A stretch of DNA of 21,607 nt from an uncultured Bacteroidales bacterium (lineage in GTDB: Bacteria > Bacteroidota > Bacteroidia > Bacteroidales > Bacteroidaceae). Shown here piece by piece: positions 6,381 through 14,916 of this stretch. Below the pieces are notes generated by a model that saw nothing but the letters and a program-made list of their open reading frames with translations, was not told the origin of the DNA and did not search any database. The stretch is taken from NCBI GenBank assembly GCA_902768605.1, contig CACXLY010000044.1:1-21607 (forward strand), in the 5' to 3' direction. The position numbers were made by a program, and so were the translations under genes. Position 1 is the stretch's first letter. Every line of letters begins with the position of its first letter.

Positions 6381-8489
6381 ATGAAATACATTATTATATA
6401 TATAGGAGTCTGCCTCATGGCAGTCTCTCAAACCCTATATGCACAAAATGTCCATCAGCACAGCGATTGTCTGGAGGACAGCATTAACCCGATGAAGGAA
6501 GCCATCCTGAGCGAAGTGACGGTACAGGGCATTGCCGGCGTTCAGAGGCTCAAGGATGCGGCCTCGCCCTTCATGGTCGTTTCGCCCAAGCAACTTCATG
6601 CCTCTCTCGGCACAAACATCGTCGATGCCGTCGGCCATCTGCCCGGACTCTCTCAGATAAGCACGGGCACAGGCATCTCGAAGCCCGTCATCCGCGGCCT
6701 CGGCTACAATCGTGTCGTTGTAGTGGAGCAAGGCATCCGTCAGGAAGGCCAGCAATGGGGCGACGAGCACGGCTTGGAGGTCGATGAAGAGGGCGTTCAT
6801 TCGGTAGAGGTCCTGAAAGGTCCCGCCTCGCTCATGTACGGCAGCGACGCCATCGCCGGCGTGATGATACTGCACCCCGAACATCCCCTCGAGGAAGGTA
6901 CGATGCAGGTAAAGGTCGGCAGTCAGTACCAAACGAACAACGGGCTCTACGACTACCGCGTCGGCTTTGCCGGCAACATCAAGGGTTGGCTATGGAATTG
7001 GCACTTCCTCGACAAGGCGGCCCATTGCTACAAGAACGATGCCGACGGATATGTCCCAGGCACATGGTTCAAGGAACGCGACGTCCAGGGCATGCTCGGC
7101 CTCAACAGGAATTGGGGGCACTCGTGGCTTCGCTTCTCGCGCGTCAACTTCACCCCGGGCATTACCGAAGGCGAACTCCTCGGCGGCGACTTCGACGGAC
7201 ACAGCTACGGCATCGTCTCTCCCTTTCAGAAGGTGCTGCATACGAAGGCCGTGAGCGACAATGCCTGGTACTTCGGCGACGGCACGCTGAAGGCCATCGT
7301 AGGCTATCAGCAGAATTATCGCAGGGAATACGAGGAAGAAGAGGAGGCCGAACTGGCCATGAGACTGCATACCGTCAACTACGACATCAAGTATCTCCAC
7401 ACCCTTCCGCACGACTGGCGACTCTCGACGGGCATCGGTGGCATGTGGCAGAGGAACGTCAATCAGGGCGAGGAGTACCTCATCCCCGACCATCATCTCT
7501 TCGACATCGGCTTCTTCGCCACAGCAGAATGGGAGGTCAGGAAGTGGCACTTCTCCGGCGGAGCGCGCTTCGACAACCGACACCTCAATACCTCATCTTT
7601 GCTCGAGGATGATGAGCTGAGATTCGAGGCCTTGAGTAAGAATTTCACGGGCGTGACAGGCAGTCTGGGAGCGGTGTGGAACGTGACCGACCGACTTAAC
7701 CTCCGACTGAATGCGGCCCGTGGCTTCCGAGCCCCGACGGTCAGCGAACTTTCATCGAACGGCGTGCACGAAGGCAGCATACAATACGAACTGGGCAATG
7801 CGCTCCTCAAGCCCGAGAAGAGCATGCAGCTCGACATGGGACTCGACTATACTTCCAACTTCGTAAGCCTTCAGGCCTCGCTCTTCTGCAACTGGATTGA
7901 CGACTATATCTTCCTCGCCCGCCTGCCTTTCGAGACCGACGGCTATCGTACCTATCAATACCGTCAGGGCGATGCCAGGCTGATGGGTGGGGAGTTGTCG
8001 CTCGACATCCATCCCCTCAATCCGCTTCACATCGAGAACGACTTCAGTTTTGTCCGTGGCATACAGACCGGCTCGGAAGCAGAAGGGTGGGGGAGGTCTC
8101 TGCCCATGATGCCGGCGCCACGATGGACTTGCGACGTGCGCTACGAGTTTCCGGACTTTGCCAATGGGCATTGCAGGCGCACCTTCCTGTCTTTCGGCTC
8201 AGAGTACAACCTGCGACAGAGCAAGTTCTATGCCGTCGATGACACAGAGACAGCGACGCCCAGCTATGCGCTCTTCAACCTCTCGGCAGGCATGGACCTC
8301 CATGTCTTCGGTCATAACTGCATCGAACTCACCCTATCATGCCAGAACCTCTTCGACAAAGTATATCAGCCTCACCTTTCCCGACTGAAATATGTCGATA
8401 CGGCCTCCCCTTCTGGCCGGCAGGGAATATCAGCGATGGGCAGGAACTTCTGCGTTAAAGTCAGCGTGCCTATCGACATACACATTTAG
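6381..8489 (+). CDS. TonB-dependent outer-membrane receptor, probable metal uptake
   Basis: The product has 702 residues. A signal peptide ends near LYAQ (residue 22). The plug domain (about 45-165) contains EVTVQG, the TonB-box-like N-terminus, PVIRGLGYNRVVVVEQGIRQ, QQWGDEHGLEVDEE and VEVLKGPASLMYGSDAIAGV. The rest alternates like strands of a beta-barrel, with GFRAPTVSEL and NLFDKVYQPHLS typical of the family. It lacks a carboxypeptidase-like N-terminal domain and has no SusD partner, so it is not a SusC glycan transporter. The GDEHGLE motif and the His/Cys-rich neighbour upstream suggest metal or metal-complex uptake, as in ZnuD-type receptors. The substrate is inference. Confidence 0.85.
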   Translation: MKYIIIYIGVCLMAVSQTLYAQNVHQHSDCLEDSINPMKEAILSEVTVQGIAGVQRLKDAASPFMVVSPKQLHASLGTNIVDAVGHLPGLSQISTGTGISKPVIRGLGYNRVVVVEQGIRQEGQQWGDEHGLEVDEEGVHSVEVLKGPASLMYGSDAIAGVMILHPEHPLEEGTMQVKVGSQYQTNNGLYDYRVGFAGNIKGWLWNWHFLDKAAHCYKNDADGYVPGTWFKERDVQGMLGLNRNWGHSWLRFSRVNFTPGITEGELLGGDFDGHSYGIVSPFQKVLHTKAVSDNAWYFGDGTLKAIVGYQQNYRREYEEEEEAELAMRLHTVNYDIKYLHTLPHDWRLSTGIGGMWQRNVNQGEEYLIPDHHLFDIGFFATAEWEVRKWHFSGGARFDNRHLNTSSLLEDDELRFEALSKNFTGVTGSLGAVWNVTDRLNLRLNAARGFRAPTVSELSSNGVHEGSIQYELGNALLKPEKSMQLDMGLDYTSNFVSLQASLFCNWIDDYIFLARLPFETDGYRTYQYRQGDARLMGGELSLDIHPLNPLHIENDFSFVRGIQTGSEAEGWGRSLPMMPAPRWTCDVRYEFPDFANGHCRRTFLSFGSEYNLRQSKFYAVDDTETATPSYALFNLSAGMDLHVFGHNCIELTLSCQNLFDKVYQPHLSRLKYVDTASPSGRQGISAMGRNFCVKVSVPIDIHI

Positions 8490-8491
8490 AA

Positions 8492-8526
8492 GATTGAAGA
8501 TTGAAAATTGAAAATTGAAGATTGAA
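8492..8526. repeat. Five-unit 7-bp array (GATTGAA/AATTGAA) containing the next start codon
   Basis: Units are GATTGAA, GATTGAA, AATTGAA, AATTGAA and GATTGAA, starting two bases after the receptor stop. The TTG start codon of the polymerase (8522-8524) is in the last unit. A TGA at 8516-8518 blocks any earlier in-frame TTG. Confidence 0.85.
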
Positions 8527-9943
8527 AAGCGAGAGCCGAACATATATCGCCATTGACCTCAAGTCATTCTATGCCAGCGTGGAATGCGTGGAGCGTGGGC
8601 TCGACCCGCTTGTAGCAAAGCTTGTGGTGGCAGACGAGAGCAGGACAGAGAAAACCATCTGTCTTGCTGTCTCGCCTGCACTGAAGGCTTATGGCATTCC
8701 CGGCAGGGCACGACTCTTCGAGGTCTATCAGAAGTTAAGGCTTCACCCTTCCACGCGTCAGGACAAGGACTTCATCATCGCTCCACCACGAATGGCAAAG
8801 TACATCGAGGTGAGCTGCAAAATCTACGACATCTACCTGAAATACATTGCGCCCGAGGACATCCACGTCTATAGCATCGACGAGGTCTTTATGGACGTCA
8901 CAAGCTATCTCCAGGCTTACAGGCAGACTGCTCACGAGCTGGCCATCACGATGATTCGCGACGTCCTGAAGCAGACGGGCATCACGGCAACGGCCGGCAT
9001 CGGCACGAATATGTATCTTGCCAAGGTGGCGATGGACATCGTGGCAAAGAAAATGCCTGCCGACAAGGACGGCGTACGCATAGCGGAGCTCGACGAGATG
9101 TCGTACCGCCAGCAACTCTGGGACCATCATCCCCTGACGGACTTTTGGCGAGTGGGACACGGCATAGCGGAGAGGCTCTCACACTACGGCATCGACACGA
9201 TGGGCAAGATAGCTCGCTGTTCTATAGAAAAGGAAGAGCTGCTCTACAAGTTGTTCGGCGTGAATGCAGAGCTGCTGATAGATCATGCTTGGGGATGGGA
9301 GCCCTGCACCATCGACCTCGTAAAAGCCTACCGACCCGAAACGAACTCGATGAGCAGCGGTCAGGTGCTGACAGAGCCCTACACCTTCCAGAAGGCACGA
9401 AACGTCGTGATGGAAATGGCAGACGCCATCAGCCTCGAACTCGTGGAGAAACGTCTCGTCACCAATCAGCTCGTCCTTACCGTTAGCTATGACAGAGAGA
9501 GCCTCACAAGGCCGGAGATTGCCTCGAAGTATCATGGCGAAATCGTGATGGACTACTACGGCAGACCTGTCCCAAAGCACGCTCACGGGACTGCAAATCT
9601 CGCCTCTCATTCCTCGTCGAGCAGGAAAATAATTGCTGCCGTTATGTCGCTGTACGACAGGATAGTTAACAGGGACTTGCTGATACGACGCTTGAACATC
9701 GCAACTAACCATGTCATAAGGGAAACCGATGAGCAAAAGACCTCAGACAAAAGCCTTCAGCTCGACCTCTTTGCTGACTACGGGGATGAAGGCTTCGACG
9801 GTCAGAAAGAGCGTAAGGTGCAAGAGGCTTTGATTAACATCAAGAAGCGCTTCGGCAAGAATGCCATCCTGAAAGGCACAAGCTATGCCGAAGGCGCAAC
9901 AGCAAAGGAAAGGAACAAGCAGATAGGCGGACACAAAGCGTGA
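8522..9943 (+). CDS. Y-family translesion DNA polymerase (UmuC/DinB type)
   Basis: The product has 473 residues. The palm motifs are intact: IDLKSFYASVE (11-21, with metal-binding Asp12) and YSIDEVFMDVT (117-127, with Asp120 and Glu121). GIGTNMYLAKVAMDIVAKK (159-177) is the helix-hairpin-helix/thumb signature and the C-terminal little-finger region follows. It bypasses damaged template bases and is often damage-inducible, but no LexA-like site is evident here. The start is a TTG embedded in a heptanucleotide array; the alternative would be a much later ATG that removes the catalytic Asp12, so TTG is favoured. It is longer than DinB (about 350) and resembles the ~470-residue UmuC-like group common in Bacteroidetes. 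A possible accessory 57-residue protein is encoded convergently at 10077-10250. Confidence 0.88.
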   Translation: MKSESRTYIAIDLKSFYASVECVERGLDPLVAKLVVADESRTEKTICLAVSPALKAYGIPGRARLFEVYQKLRLHPSTRQDKDFIIAPPRMAKYIEVSCKIYDIYLKYIAPEDIHVYSIDEVFMDVTSYLQAYRQTAHELAITMIRDVLKQTGITATAGIGTNMYLAKVAMDIVAKKMPADKDGVRIAELDEMSYRQQLWDHHPLTDFWRVGHGIAERLSHYGIDTMGKIARCSIEKEELLYKLFGVNAELLIDHAWGWEPCTIDLVKAYRPETNSMSSGQVLTEPYTFQKARNVVMEMADAISLELVEKRLVTNQLVLTVSYDRESLTRPEIASKYHGEIVMDYYGRPVPKHAHGTANLASHSSSSRKIIAAVMSLYDRIVNRDLLIRRLNIATNHVIRETDEQKTSDKSLQLDLFADYGDEGFDGQKERKVQEALINIKKRFGKNAILKGTSYAEGATAKERNKQIGGHKA

Positions 9944-9977
9944 CCATTGACCATTTACCATTGACCATTTACCATTT
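9943..9977. repeat. Five-unit 7-bp array (ACCATTG/ACCATTT)
   Basis: Units ACCATTG, ACCATTT, ACCATTG, ACCATTT and ACCATTT begin at the last base of the polymerase stop codon. The same unit in reverse complement forms the array at 10256-10276, so the two bracket the intervening 280 bp as inverted repeats. Confidence 0.85.
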
Positions 9978-9994
9978 GTCCATTTCCGTAATTA

Positions 9995-10061
9995 CTGAAG
10001 TCTCGGAAGTTCTGAAAGTATTTGTAGTTTAGTAGAACTACTGACTACTTAACTACTTCAG
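9995..10061. terminator. Imperfect inverted repeat between convergent genes
   Basis: The outer arms are CTGAAGT (9995-10001) and ACTTCAG (10055-10061). The inner pairs are GTAGTT with AACTAC, and AGTAG-AA-CTACT (10031-10042). It lies between the polymerase stop and the stop of the convergent 57-aa gene, so a bidirectional terminator is plausible, though no long U-tract follows. Confidence 0.35.
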
Positions 10062-10076
10062 AAACGGCTTACAACG

Positions 10077-10250
10077 TCATTCTGCCCCCATCGACTCGTT
10101 GTGCCGCTCTGCAGTCTCTTCGATGGCACTCTCATGGCCCGTCAATGCAGCGAACGGAGCGAATTGTGCTGCCCGCTGCTGCATCGGCATCTGCGGATGC
10201 TTCTTAGAAACATAATGCGGCAGGTTAATTATATCGTCGTATGCTCCCAT
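10077..10250 (-). CDS. 57-residue protein of the type associated with Y-family polymerases
   Basis: The short ORF runs from ATG at 10250 to TGA at 10077-10079. The product begins MGAYDDIINLPHYVSKKHP and contains RAAQFAPFAALTGHESAIEET (residues 25-45). I recall this pattern (YDDII-LPH-VS-HP-M...RAAQFAPFAALTG) as a conserved small protein found beside Y-family polymerase genes in Firmicutes and Bacteroidetes, perhaps comparable in role to YolD-like partners; that link is from memory and is not shown by the sequence alone. Here it lies next to the polymerase but on the opposite strand, as the last gene of the GH2/aldo-keto reductase unit, 27 bases after the reductase stop. No domain structure can be assigned; the length and the conserved core suggest a complete protein. 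Confidence 0.75.
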   Translation of the reverse strand: MGAYDDIINLPHYVSKKHPQMPMQQRAAQFAPFAALTGHESAIEETAERHNESMGAE

Positions 10251-10255
10251 TGGAT

Positions 10256-10276
10256 AAATGGTAAATGGTAAATGGT
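10256..10276. repeat. Three-unit 7-bp array (AAATGGT)
   Basis: Three perfect AAATGGT units lie immediately downstream of the aldo/keto reductase stop. Read in the direction of that gene they are ACCATTT, the same unit that follows the polymerase stop at 9943. Confidence 0.85.
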
Positions 10277-10277
10277 C

Positions 10278-11231
10278 TTACATCTTAGTGCTTACGCATT
10301 TCAGGTTCTTTTGCAGCTGAGTCGTCGAACTGGCACCGACAAGCACGCTGGTGACGCCTTGCTGCTGCAGAATCCAGCGGAGTGCCATCTCAGCGAATGA
10401 CTCGCCGCGAGCCTCGGCCTCTGCATTCCAACTTCTCAGCTGCTCCAGCAATTCGTCAGTCAGCATATCAGGTCGCAGGAACTTACCCCTCGACATTCGT
10501 GAATCCTCGGGAATGCCGCCCAAGTAGCGGTCGGTCAGCAGGCCTTGAGCCAATGGCGAGAAGGAGATGAAGCCGACTCCCGACTCGCGGCAGAGGTCGA
10601 GGATGCCTTCTTCCAAAGGCTCGCGGTCGAGCATATTGAGCTTGCCCTGATAGATGAGGCAGGGGACATCTCGCTCTCGGAGGTATTGGAAAGCCGCGCG
10701 GGTGGCTTCCAAGGGCCAGCGAGAGATGCCAACATAAAGTGCTTTGCCGGCTCGCACGACATCAACAAGTGCCTGCAGCGTCTCGTCGATAGGAGTCTCC
10801 GGGTCGAATCTGTGGCTGTAGAAGAGGTCAACGTAGTCCAGATGCATACGTCTGAGGCTTTGGTCGAGACTTGCCATCAAGTACTTGCGCGAGCCCCAAT
10901 TGCCATAAGGCCCCGGCCACATGTCGTAGCCTGCCTTGGTCGAGATGAACAGCTCATCGCGATAGGGACGGAAGTCGTCATCCATGAGCCGCCCGAATGT
11001 CTCCTCTGCCGAGCCGTAAGGAGGGCCGTAGTTGTTGGCGAGGTCGAAGTGCGTGATGCCGTGGTCGAAGGCATAATGAGTAATCTCTCTGCTGCGCTCA
11101 TATGGGTCCACACCGCCGAAGTTATGCCAAAAGCCAAGACTGACCTTTGGCAGCAAGACGCCCGACTGGCCGCAGCGATTGTACTGCATCCCGTTCTCGT
11201 AGCGCAAGGAATCTGCTATGTACTTTGCCAT
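10278..11231 (-). CDS. Aldo/keto reductase, YghZ/Gpr-like
   Basis: The product has 317 residues and an AKR TIM barrel. The catalytic tetrad is visible: Asp63 in HFDLANNYG, Tyr68, Lys99 in STKAG and His140 in FYSHRFD. The blocks GPPYGSAEETFGRL (69-82), GYDMWPGPYG with GSRKY (101-117) and SFSPLAQGLLTDRYLGGIPEDSRM resemble E. coli YghZ, an NADPH-dependent reductase of L-glyceraldehyde 3-phosphate and methylglyoxal. The C-terminal cofactor block LVGASSTTQLQKNL is present. The ATG at 11231 follows an AT-rich gap of 63 bases after the GH2 stop, so cotranscription with the GH2 gene is plausible. The substrate is inferred from the subfamily. Confidence 0.87.
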   Translation of the reverse strand: MAKYIADSLRYENGMQYNRCGQSGVLLPKVSLGFWHNFGGVDPYERSREITHYAFDHGITHFDLANNYGPPYGSAEETFGRLMDDDFRPYRDELFISTKAGYDMWPGPYGNWGSRKYLMASLDQSLRRMHLDYVDLFYSHRFDPETPIDETLQALVDVVRAGKALYVGISRWPLEATRAAFQYLRERDVPCLIYQGKLNMLDREPLEEGILDLCRESGVGFISFSPLAQGLLTDRYLGGIPEDSRMSRGKFLRPDMLTDELLEQLRSWNAEAEARGESFAEMALRWILQQQGVTSVLVGASSTTQLQKNLKCVSTKM

Positions 11232-11294
11232 ATTGTTACTTGAATTGATTAAGTTTTGCTTCTTCGTGGAGAATCTTTGTTGATACTTTATATA

Positions 11295-13910
11295 TTATTG
11301 GAATGCCTTTTGCTGGCGCTCCACTTCTTTCAGTTGTTCGCTGGTGACCTGCGAGGACGCAGCTTCGTGCGGATTGATGTGCAGAACGGTTGTTGGCCGG
11401 GCATCGGTGTTGGGTGTAGCCTTGCGGTCAAAGAGTAGCGGATACTCCGGTGCGATGCTGGTCAGCGTTATTTCCGCGTCCTTGATACTGGCATTTCCGC
11501 TATAGACGAGCTGCGCCTTCACGCGGATGGTGCCCGGGTTCGTGGTGGCGCGAAGCAAGATGGGAGCCGTGCCAAAGGACACATTGACCGGGTTGCCGCC
11601 GTTCTGCTCGTTGCCGAGCAACTGACCTTCGCCCTCGACGGAGAATAGGATGCGCTCATTATTCAAGACGCGAATGTTGCCGTTCTCGTCGCAGACGGAG
11701 CAGATGATGGTGACGAGGTCGCTGCCATCGGCTCGCAGAGGCATTCCTCCGTCGTCGGCCTTGAGCATGAGCCGAGCCGGTCGACGGGCTGGGAAGCGCT
11801 TGTGGGTTGCCACCACCTTGCCGTCGATGTACCCTTCGGCCAGGTAATAGTCGTCTTGTCCGTGGTTACGTCCGTGCCTGGTATCGTCGACATAATCCCA
11901 GGCGGATGGGAAGTTGAGGATTGGGCTTGGCATGGCCAGATGCTCGTGGTCGGGGCGCTGCGTCATCACTCTTCCGCCCTTGCGGATGGTGAGTCGAACG
12001 GAGTCGCAATTGCTGTATACAGTTATGTCGTTCGGCGAGAAGGGCGTCAGTTCGTTGGCGATGAACACCATCGGCTTCTCGTGTTGCTGTGAGGCGAACA
12101 TGTAGTAGGCGTACTTCTCCTGACGGAAAGCATCGAAGGGTCCGCTGTAAAGCGGGTCGGGATGATAGCCGCGCTGATACTCGAAGGGATGCCACAAGCA
12201 GCCGCCCAGGTGCCGGCGGTCCATCTGCCATAGCGTCTCGATGGTGGTGTATCGATATGGGGGATTGCCGTAGTGAAGGGCTTGCAGAAGTTGCGGCACC
12301 TCGCCCCAGCTACGGGCGGCGCGGCTGATGGAGTTCTGCGAGTTCCAGTTGTCAACGATGTCGCCGAACTCACGCGTGAAATAGGTCTTGGTTGTATCTT
12401 CTTCTTTTTCCGTCGAGCCTGGGTTGCCTGTTGGCGGATGGCAGTACCAGACATCGAAGTGTCCGCGTCCGCTCTGCCGACTGTCGCACGCACATGCCAT
12501 GTGGCTCCACGGATATTCCTCGCGGACGGCACGTACGGCGCTGACGGCAAAGGTGTCGGGATAGTGCGTTTCGTTTAGGATTGGTTCGAACATCAGCAGG
12601 CAGGGACGGTTGCGGTCGCGGCGCATAATTTGTCGGATGTCGTCATAGACATGGGCAGCAAACTGCGGACTGCTGTTCCAGTACTGCCAGCCGGGTGTCG
12701 TCTCGATGACGAAGATGCCCAGTTCGTCGCAAGCATCCATGAAGGCAGGGTCTTGCGGATAATGCGCGTTGCGTACGATGGTCATCCCTGCGGAGCGCAA
12801 CTTCAGAGCGTCGCGGTAGTGCTGGCTGTTGGTCATGGCATTGCCCACGACGGCAAAGTCCTGATGGCGGTTGCCGCCTATGAGCTTGGGCTCGTAGGGC
12901 TTGCCATTGAGCCACAAGCCATTGCTTCCACGAAAGTCTATGCTGCGGATGCCGATGCGTTTCCGATAGCCGTCGCAGGCGCGACCCTTGGCATCGTTCA
13001 CCCGTACATATATATTATAAAGGTAGGGAGTCTCAGGGCTCCAGAGGGCAGGTTGCCGCACGGTCATCGTTCCCTTGACGGTCTGGGCCGAGCCTCCGGG
13101 GATGTCGAGCGGCTTGCTTAACTGGGATACGAGGCGGCCGTCGGCAGTCTCCAGCCACAGCTCCGCTTTCCCGCGGAAACGGCTCGACAGGTCGTTGCGC
13201 ACGTGAAGCGAGAGATTGACGTCGGCTTGTCTGTCTGAAACATTGGCGTAGCTGACCGTCAGACCACCGCCAGCAGGAATATGCTCGACGTTAGGGTCCG
13301 TGATGTAGGTCTTTGAGGAGGCGATGAGCCAGCAGTCGCGATAGATGCCGCCGAAGTAGGCGAAGTCGAGCTGATACTGCGGCTTACCGGGCGGGTAGCT
13401 GCCGTCGTCGCTATTGTCGGCACGTACGGCCAGCAGGTTGTCGGCATCGGCGAGGAGGCGGTCCGTCACGTCCACGATGACGGGCAGATAGCCGCCGGTA
13501 TGCTCCACGAGTCGTTCCCCGTTCAGCCAAACCTCGCTTCGCCCCATGATGGCCTCGAAATGGATGAAGAGTTTCTTGCCCTTCGCGTCCTTTGGCGCCT
13601 CGAAATGTTTGCGATACCATACGGGACCTTGGTAGTTTTTGCCTCCGCTGGCATCCTCGGGCAACAGTTCAATCCCGTTGGGCAAGCTGACGCGCGTCCA
13701 ACCGCTATCATCAAGCCCCGTGGAAGCGCCGTCCGCGATGTCTCCGCGATGCAGCAGCCAGCCGGGATTCATCGACCACACACTACGCCCCATGCCCTCC
13801 ACGACGTAGAAGCCCGCCGTGCTCCAGGGAGCGGCGGTCGGCTTGACGGCCCATCCGTCAGCAGAAGGCCAGAGCAAAAACAGCATTATGATGAAATTAA
13901 TCCACTTCAT
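11295..13910 (-). CDS. Glycoside hydrolase family 2 (beta-galactosidase-like), exported
   Basis: The product has 871 residues and a cleavable signal peptide ending near DGWA. An N-terminal jelly-roll (about 30-200; VWYRKHFEAP, GRSEVWLNGE) and an Ig-like domain (about 205-310) precede the TIM barrel. The general acid/base is probably Glu447 in PILNETHYP, and the nucleophile Glu514 in TREFGDIV. C-terminal modules resembling DUF4982 and bacterial Ig-like GH2 domains (ANELTPFSPNDITVYSNCD, then LVTIICSVCDENGN) follow. I start it at the ATG at 13910 because the -7 box at 13952-13959 lies inside the longer frame to 14027. No SusC/SusD pair is nearby, so the polysaccharide target is unknown; beta-galactosidase, beta-glucuronidase and related activities are all possible. 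Confidence 0.88.
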   Translation of the reverse strand: MKWINFIIMLFLLWPSADGWAVKPTAAPWSTAGFYVVEGMGRSVWSMNPGWLLHRGDIADGASTGLDDSGWTRVSLPNGIELLPEDASGGKNYQGPVWYRKHFEAPKDAKGKKLFIHFEAIMGRSEVWLNGERLVEHTGGYLPVIVDVTDRLLADADNLLAVRADNSDDGSYPPGKPQYQLDFAYFGGIYRDCWLIASSKTYITDPNVEHIPAGGGLTVSYANVSDRQADVNLSLHVRNDLSSRFRGKAELWLETADGRLVSQLSKPLDIPGGSAQTVKGTMTVRQPALWSPETPYLYNIYVRVNDAKGRACDGYRKRIGIRSIDFRGSNGLWLNGKPYEPKLIGGNRHQDFAVVGNAMTNSQHYRDALKLRSAGMTIVRNAHYPQDPAFMDACDELGIFVIETTPGWQYWNSSPQFAAHVYDDIRQIMRRDRNRPCLLMFEPILNETHYPDTFAVSAVRAVREEYPWSHMACACDSRQSGRGHFDVWYCHPPTGNPGSTEKEEDTTKTYFTREFGDIVDNWNSQNSISRAARSWGEVPQLLQALHYGNPPYRYTTIETLWQMDRRHLGGCLWHPFEYQRGYHPDPLYSGPFDAFRQEKYAYYMFASQQHEKPMVFIANELTPFSPNDITVYSNCDSVRLTIRKGGRVMTQRPDHEHLAMPSPILNFPSAWDYVDDTRHGRNHGQDDYYLAEGYIDGKVVATHKRFPARRPARLMLKADDGGMPLRADGSDLVTIICSVCDENGNIRVLNNERILFSVEGEGQLLGNEQNGGNPVNVSFGTAPILLRATTNPGTIRVKAQLVYSGNASIKDAEITLTSIAPEYPLLFDRKATPNTDARPTTVLHINPHEAASSQVTSEQLKEVERQQKAFQ

Positions 13911-13951
13911 AGGCAACCCGTATTTTTGTTTTGACAAGTGATATCGCGCTG

Positions 13952-13959
13952 CAAAGATA
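13952..13959 (-). promoter_or_regulatory. -7 box for the GH2 operon
   Basis: It reads TATCTTTG on the minus strand followed by GCAGC. A TTG (13980-13982, minus) sits 20 bases upstream as a plausible -33 element. The leader to the ATG at 13910 is about 40 bases. Confidence 0.6.
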
Positions 13960-14153
13960 CGAATAATTTTCATATTATTCAAGTTTTGGGAGTTAATGAA
14001 GTCAAAGAAGTTAAAGCGAATTACCAAATAAAGGTCCTCGAATTATCATAAATTATATGTCCTTTAGTTTTCATCGGACTCACGATAAGTTAAAAATGGT
14101 ACAAGAAAAGCAAATTTTTCCTGTAATAGCAATTCCGATTCATAAACTATTTG

Positions 14154-14161
14154 TATTTTTG
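14154..14161 (+). promoter_or_regulatory. -7 box for the small membrane protein gene
   Basis: TATTTTTG followed by CATC lies 33 bases before the ATG at 14195. This favours that ATG over the upstream start at 14057. Confidence 0.45.
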
Positions 14162-14194
14162 CATCACTGGTATTCCTATATCGAAAAACTCGTC

Positions 14195-14395
14195 ATGAGC
14201 AAAGCATCCCAACTTCTGAAAACTCTGATGCCGATACTTTCGGCAGTTTATGGCTTAGCAATCATATACATGACAGCCTTGCCCGTCGGCGACACCATCT
14301 TAATTGTACAACCACAAGACAAGGGGGTGGTCAGCATTACCGTTTCCTCGCCTAAGCTCAGTTCAAAGGGAGCATTCAGCGTTGTAATGAAGTGA
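14195..14395 (+). CDS. Small predicted membrane protein
   Basis: The product has 66 residues. Residues 8-30 form a hydrophobic helix (LLKTLMPILSAVYGLAIIYM), followed by a short hydrophilic tail with beta-like composition (DTILIVQPQDKGVVSITVSS). The start at 14195 fits the -7 box at 14154; a longer frame from 14057 includes that promoter. I do not recognise the family and cannot exclude a chance ORF, but promoter, start and helix are consistent. TIGR04076 follows 108 bases later. Confidence 0.5.
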   Translation: MSKASQLLKTLMPILSAVYGLAIIYMTALPVGDTILIVQPQDKGVVSITVSSPKLSSKGAFSVVMK

Positions 14396-14503
14396 TGGAC
14401 AGCGCGCCGATTCATCTGCAGAATGAATTCTAATTTGGTGAAGGATATCAACATAGAATAGACATCTCAAATTTGTGCCCGTAAAACCAAGATTGAAGAT
14501 AAA

Positions 14504-14806
14504 ATGAAAAAAGTACGCATCACAGCCATACGCCAAACGGTCTATACCGACTTGATGGCTCAATATGAAAACCCTATCGAGCATACATGTGACGTGCGAG
14601 AAGGGCAGCAGTGGATTTCTGTTGATGGACAGCAACCTGAAGGAATGTGTCCGTCAGCATGGTCCACTATGCGCGAGTTTGTTGAATCCCTTGCCAAGGG
14701 CAAAGGCAATTTCTATGATGGATGGATGAAGAATCCGATGAGTGCTATGATAAGTTGCAACGACGGCTTCCGTCCGTTCAGTTTTTATATCGAGGTGGTC
14801 GAGTAG
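14504..14806 (+). CDS. TIGR04076 family protein
   Basis: The 100-residue protein fits TIGR04076, a family of small cytosolic proteins of unknown role common in anaerobic bacteria and archaea. Characteristic blocks are KVRITAIRQTVYTDLMAQYEN, then CPSAWSTMREFVESLAKG, and the C-terminal GWMKNPMSAMISCNDGFRPFSFYIE. Cys29, Cys49 and Cys85 are present; conserved cysteines in this family have been noted but no activity is established. The ATG at 14504 follows an A-rich stretch (GATAAA). No TAnnTTTG box is seen directly upstream, so it may be transcribed with the small membrane protein gene. Confidence 0.88.
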   Translation: MKKVRITAIRQTVYTDLMAQYENPIEHTCDVREGQQWISVDGQQPEGMCPSAWSTMREFVESLAKGKGNFYDGWMKNPMSAMISCNDGFRPFSFYIEVVE

Positions 14807-14916
14807 AGTATATGAGTCCTGTCTCGCCCTCGGCTGTCCGGCAGAAGGCGCAGAGCCGTTAGGCTACCACAACAGCCGCAAACCAATAAAGAAAACAGTA
14901 ACTTACCTGTAACATT

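Noticed and set aside
10545..11243. 232-codon plus-strand frame
   Set aside because: It lies opposite the aldo/keto reductase, whose catalytic tetrad is intact.
14057..14194. Longer N-terminus for the small membrane protein
   Set aside because: It would place the -7 box at 14154 inside the coding region; the ATG at 14195 fits better.
14831..14858. Terminator after the TIGR04076 gene
   Set aside because: CGGCT and AGCCG pair over only five bases and no T-tract follows.
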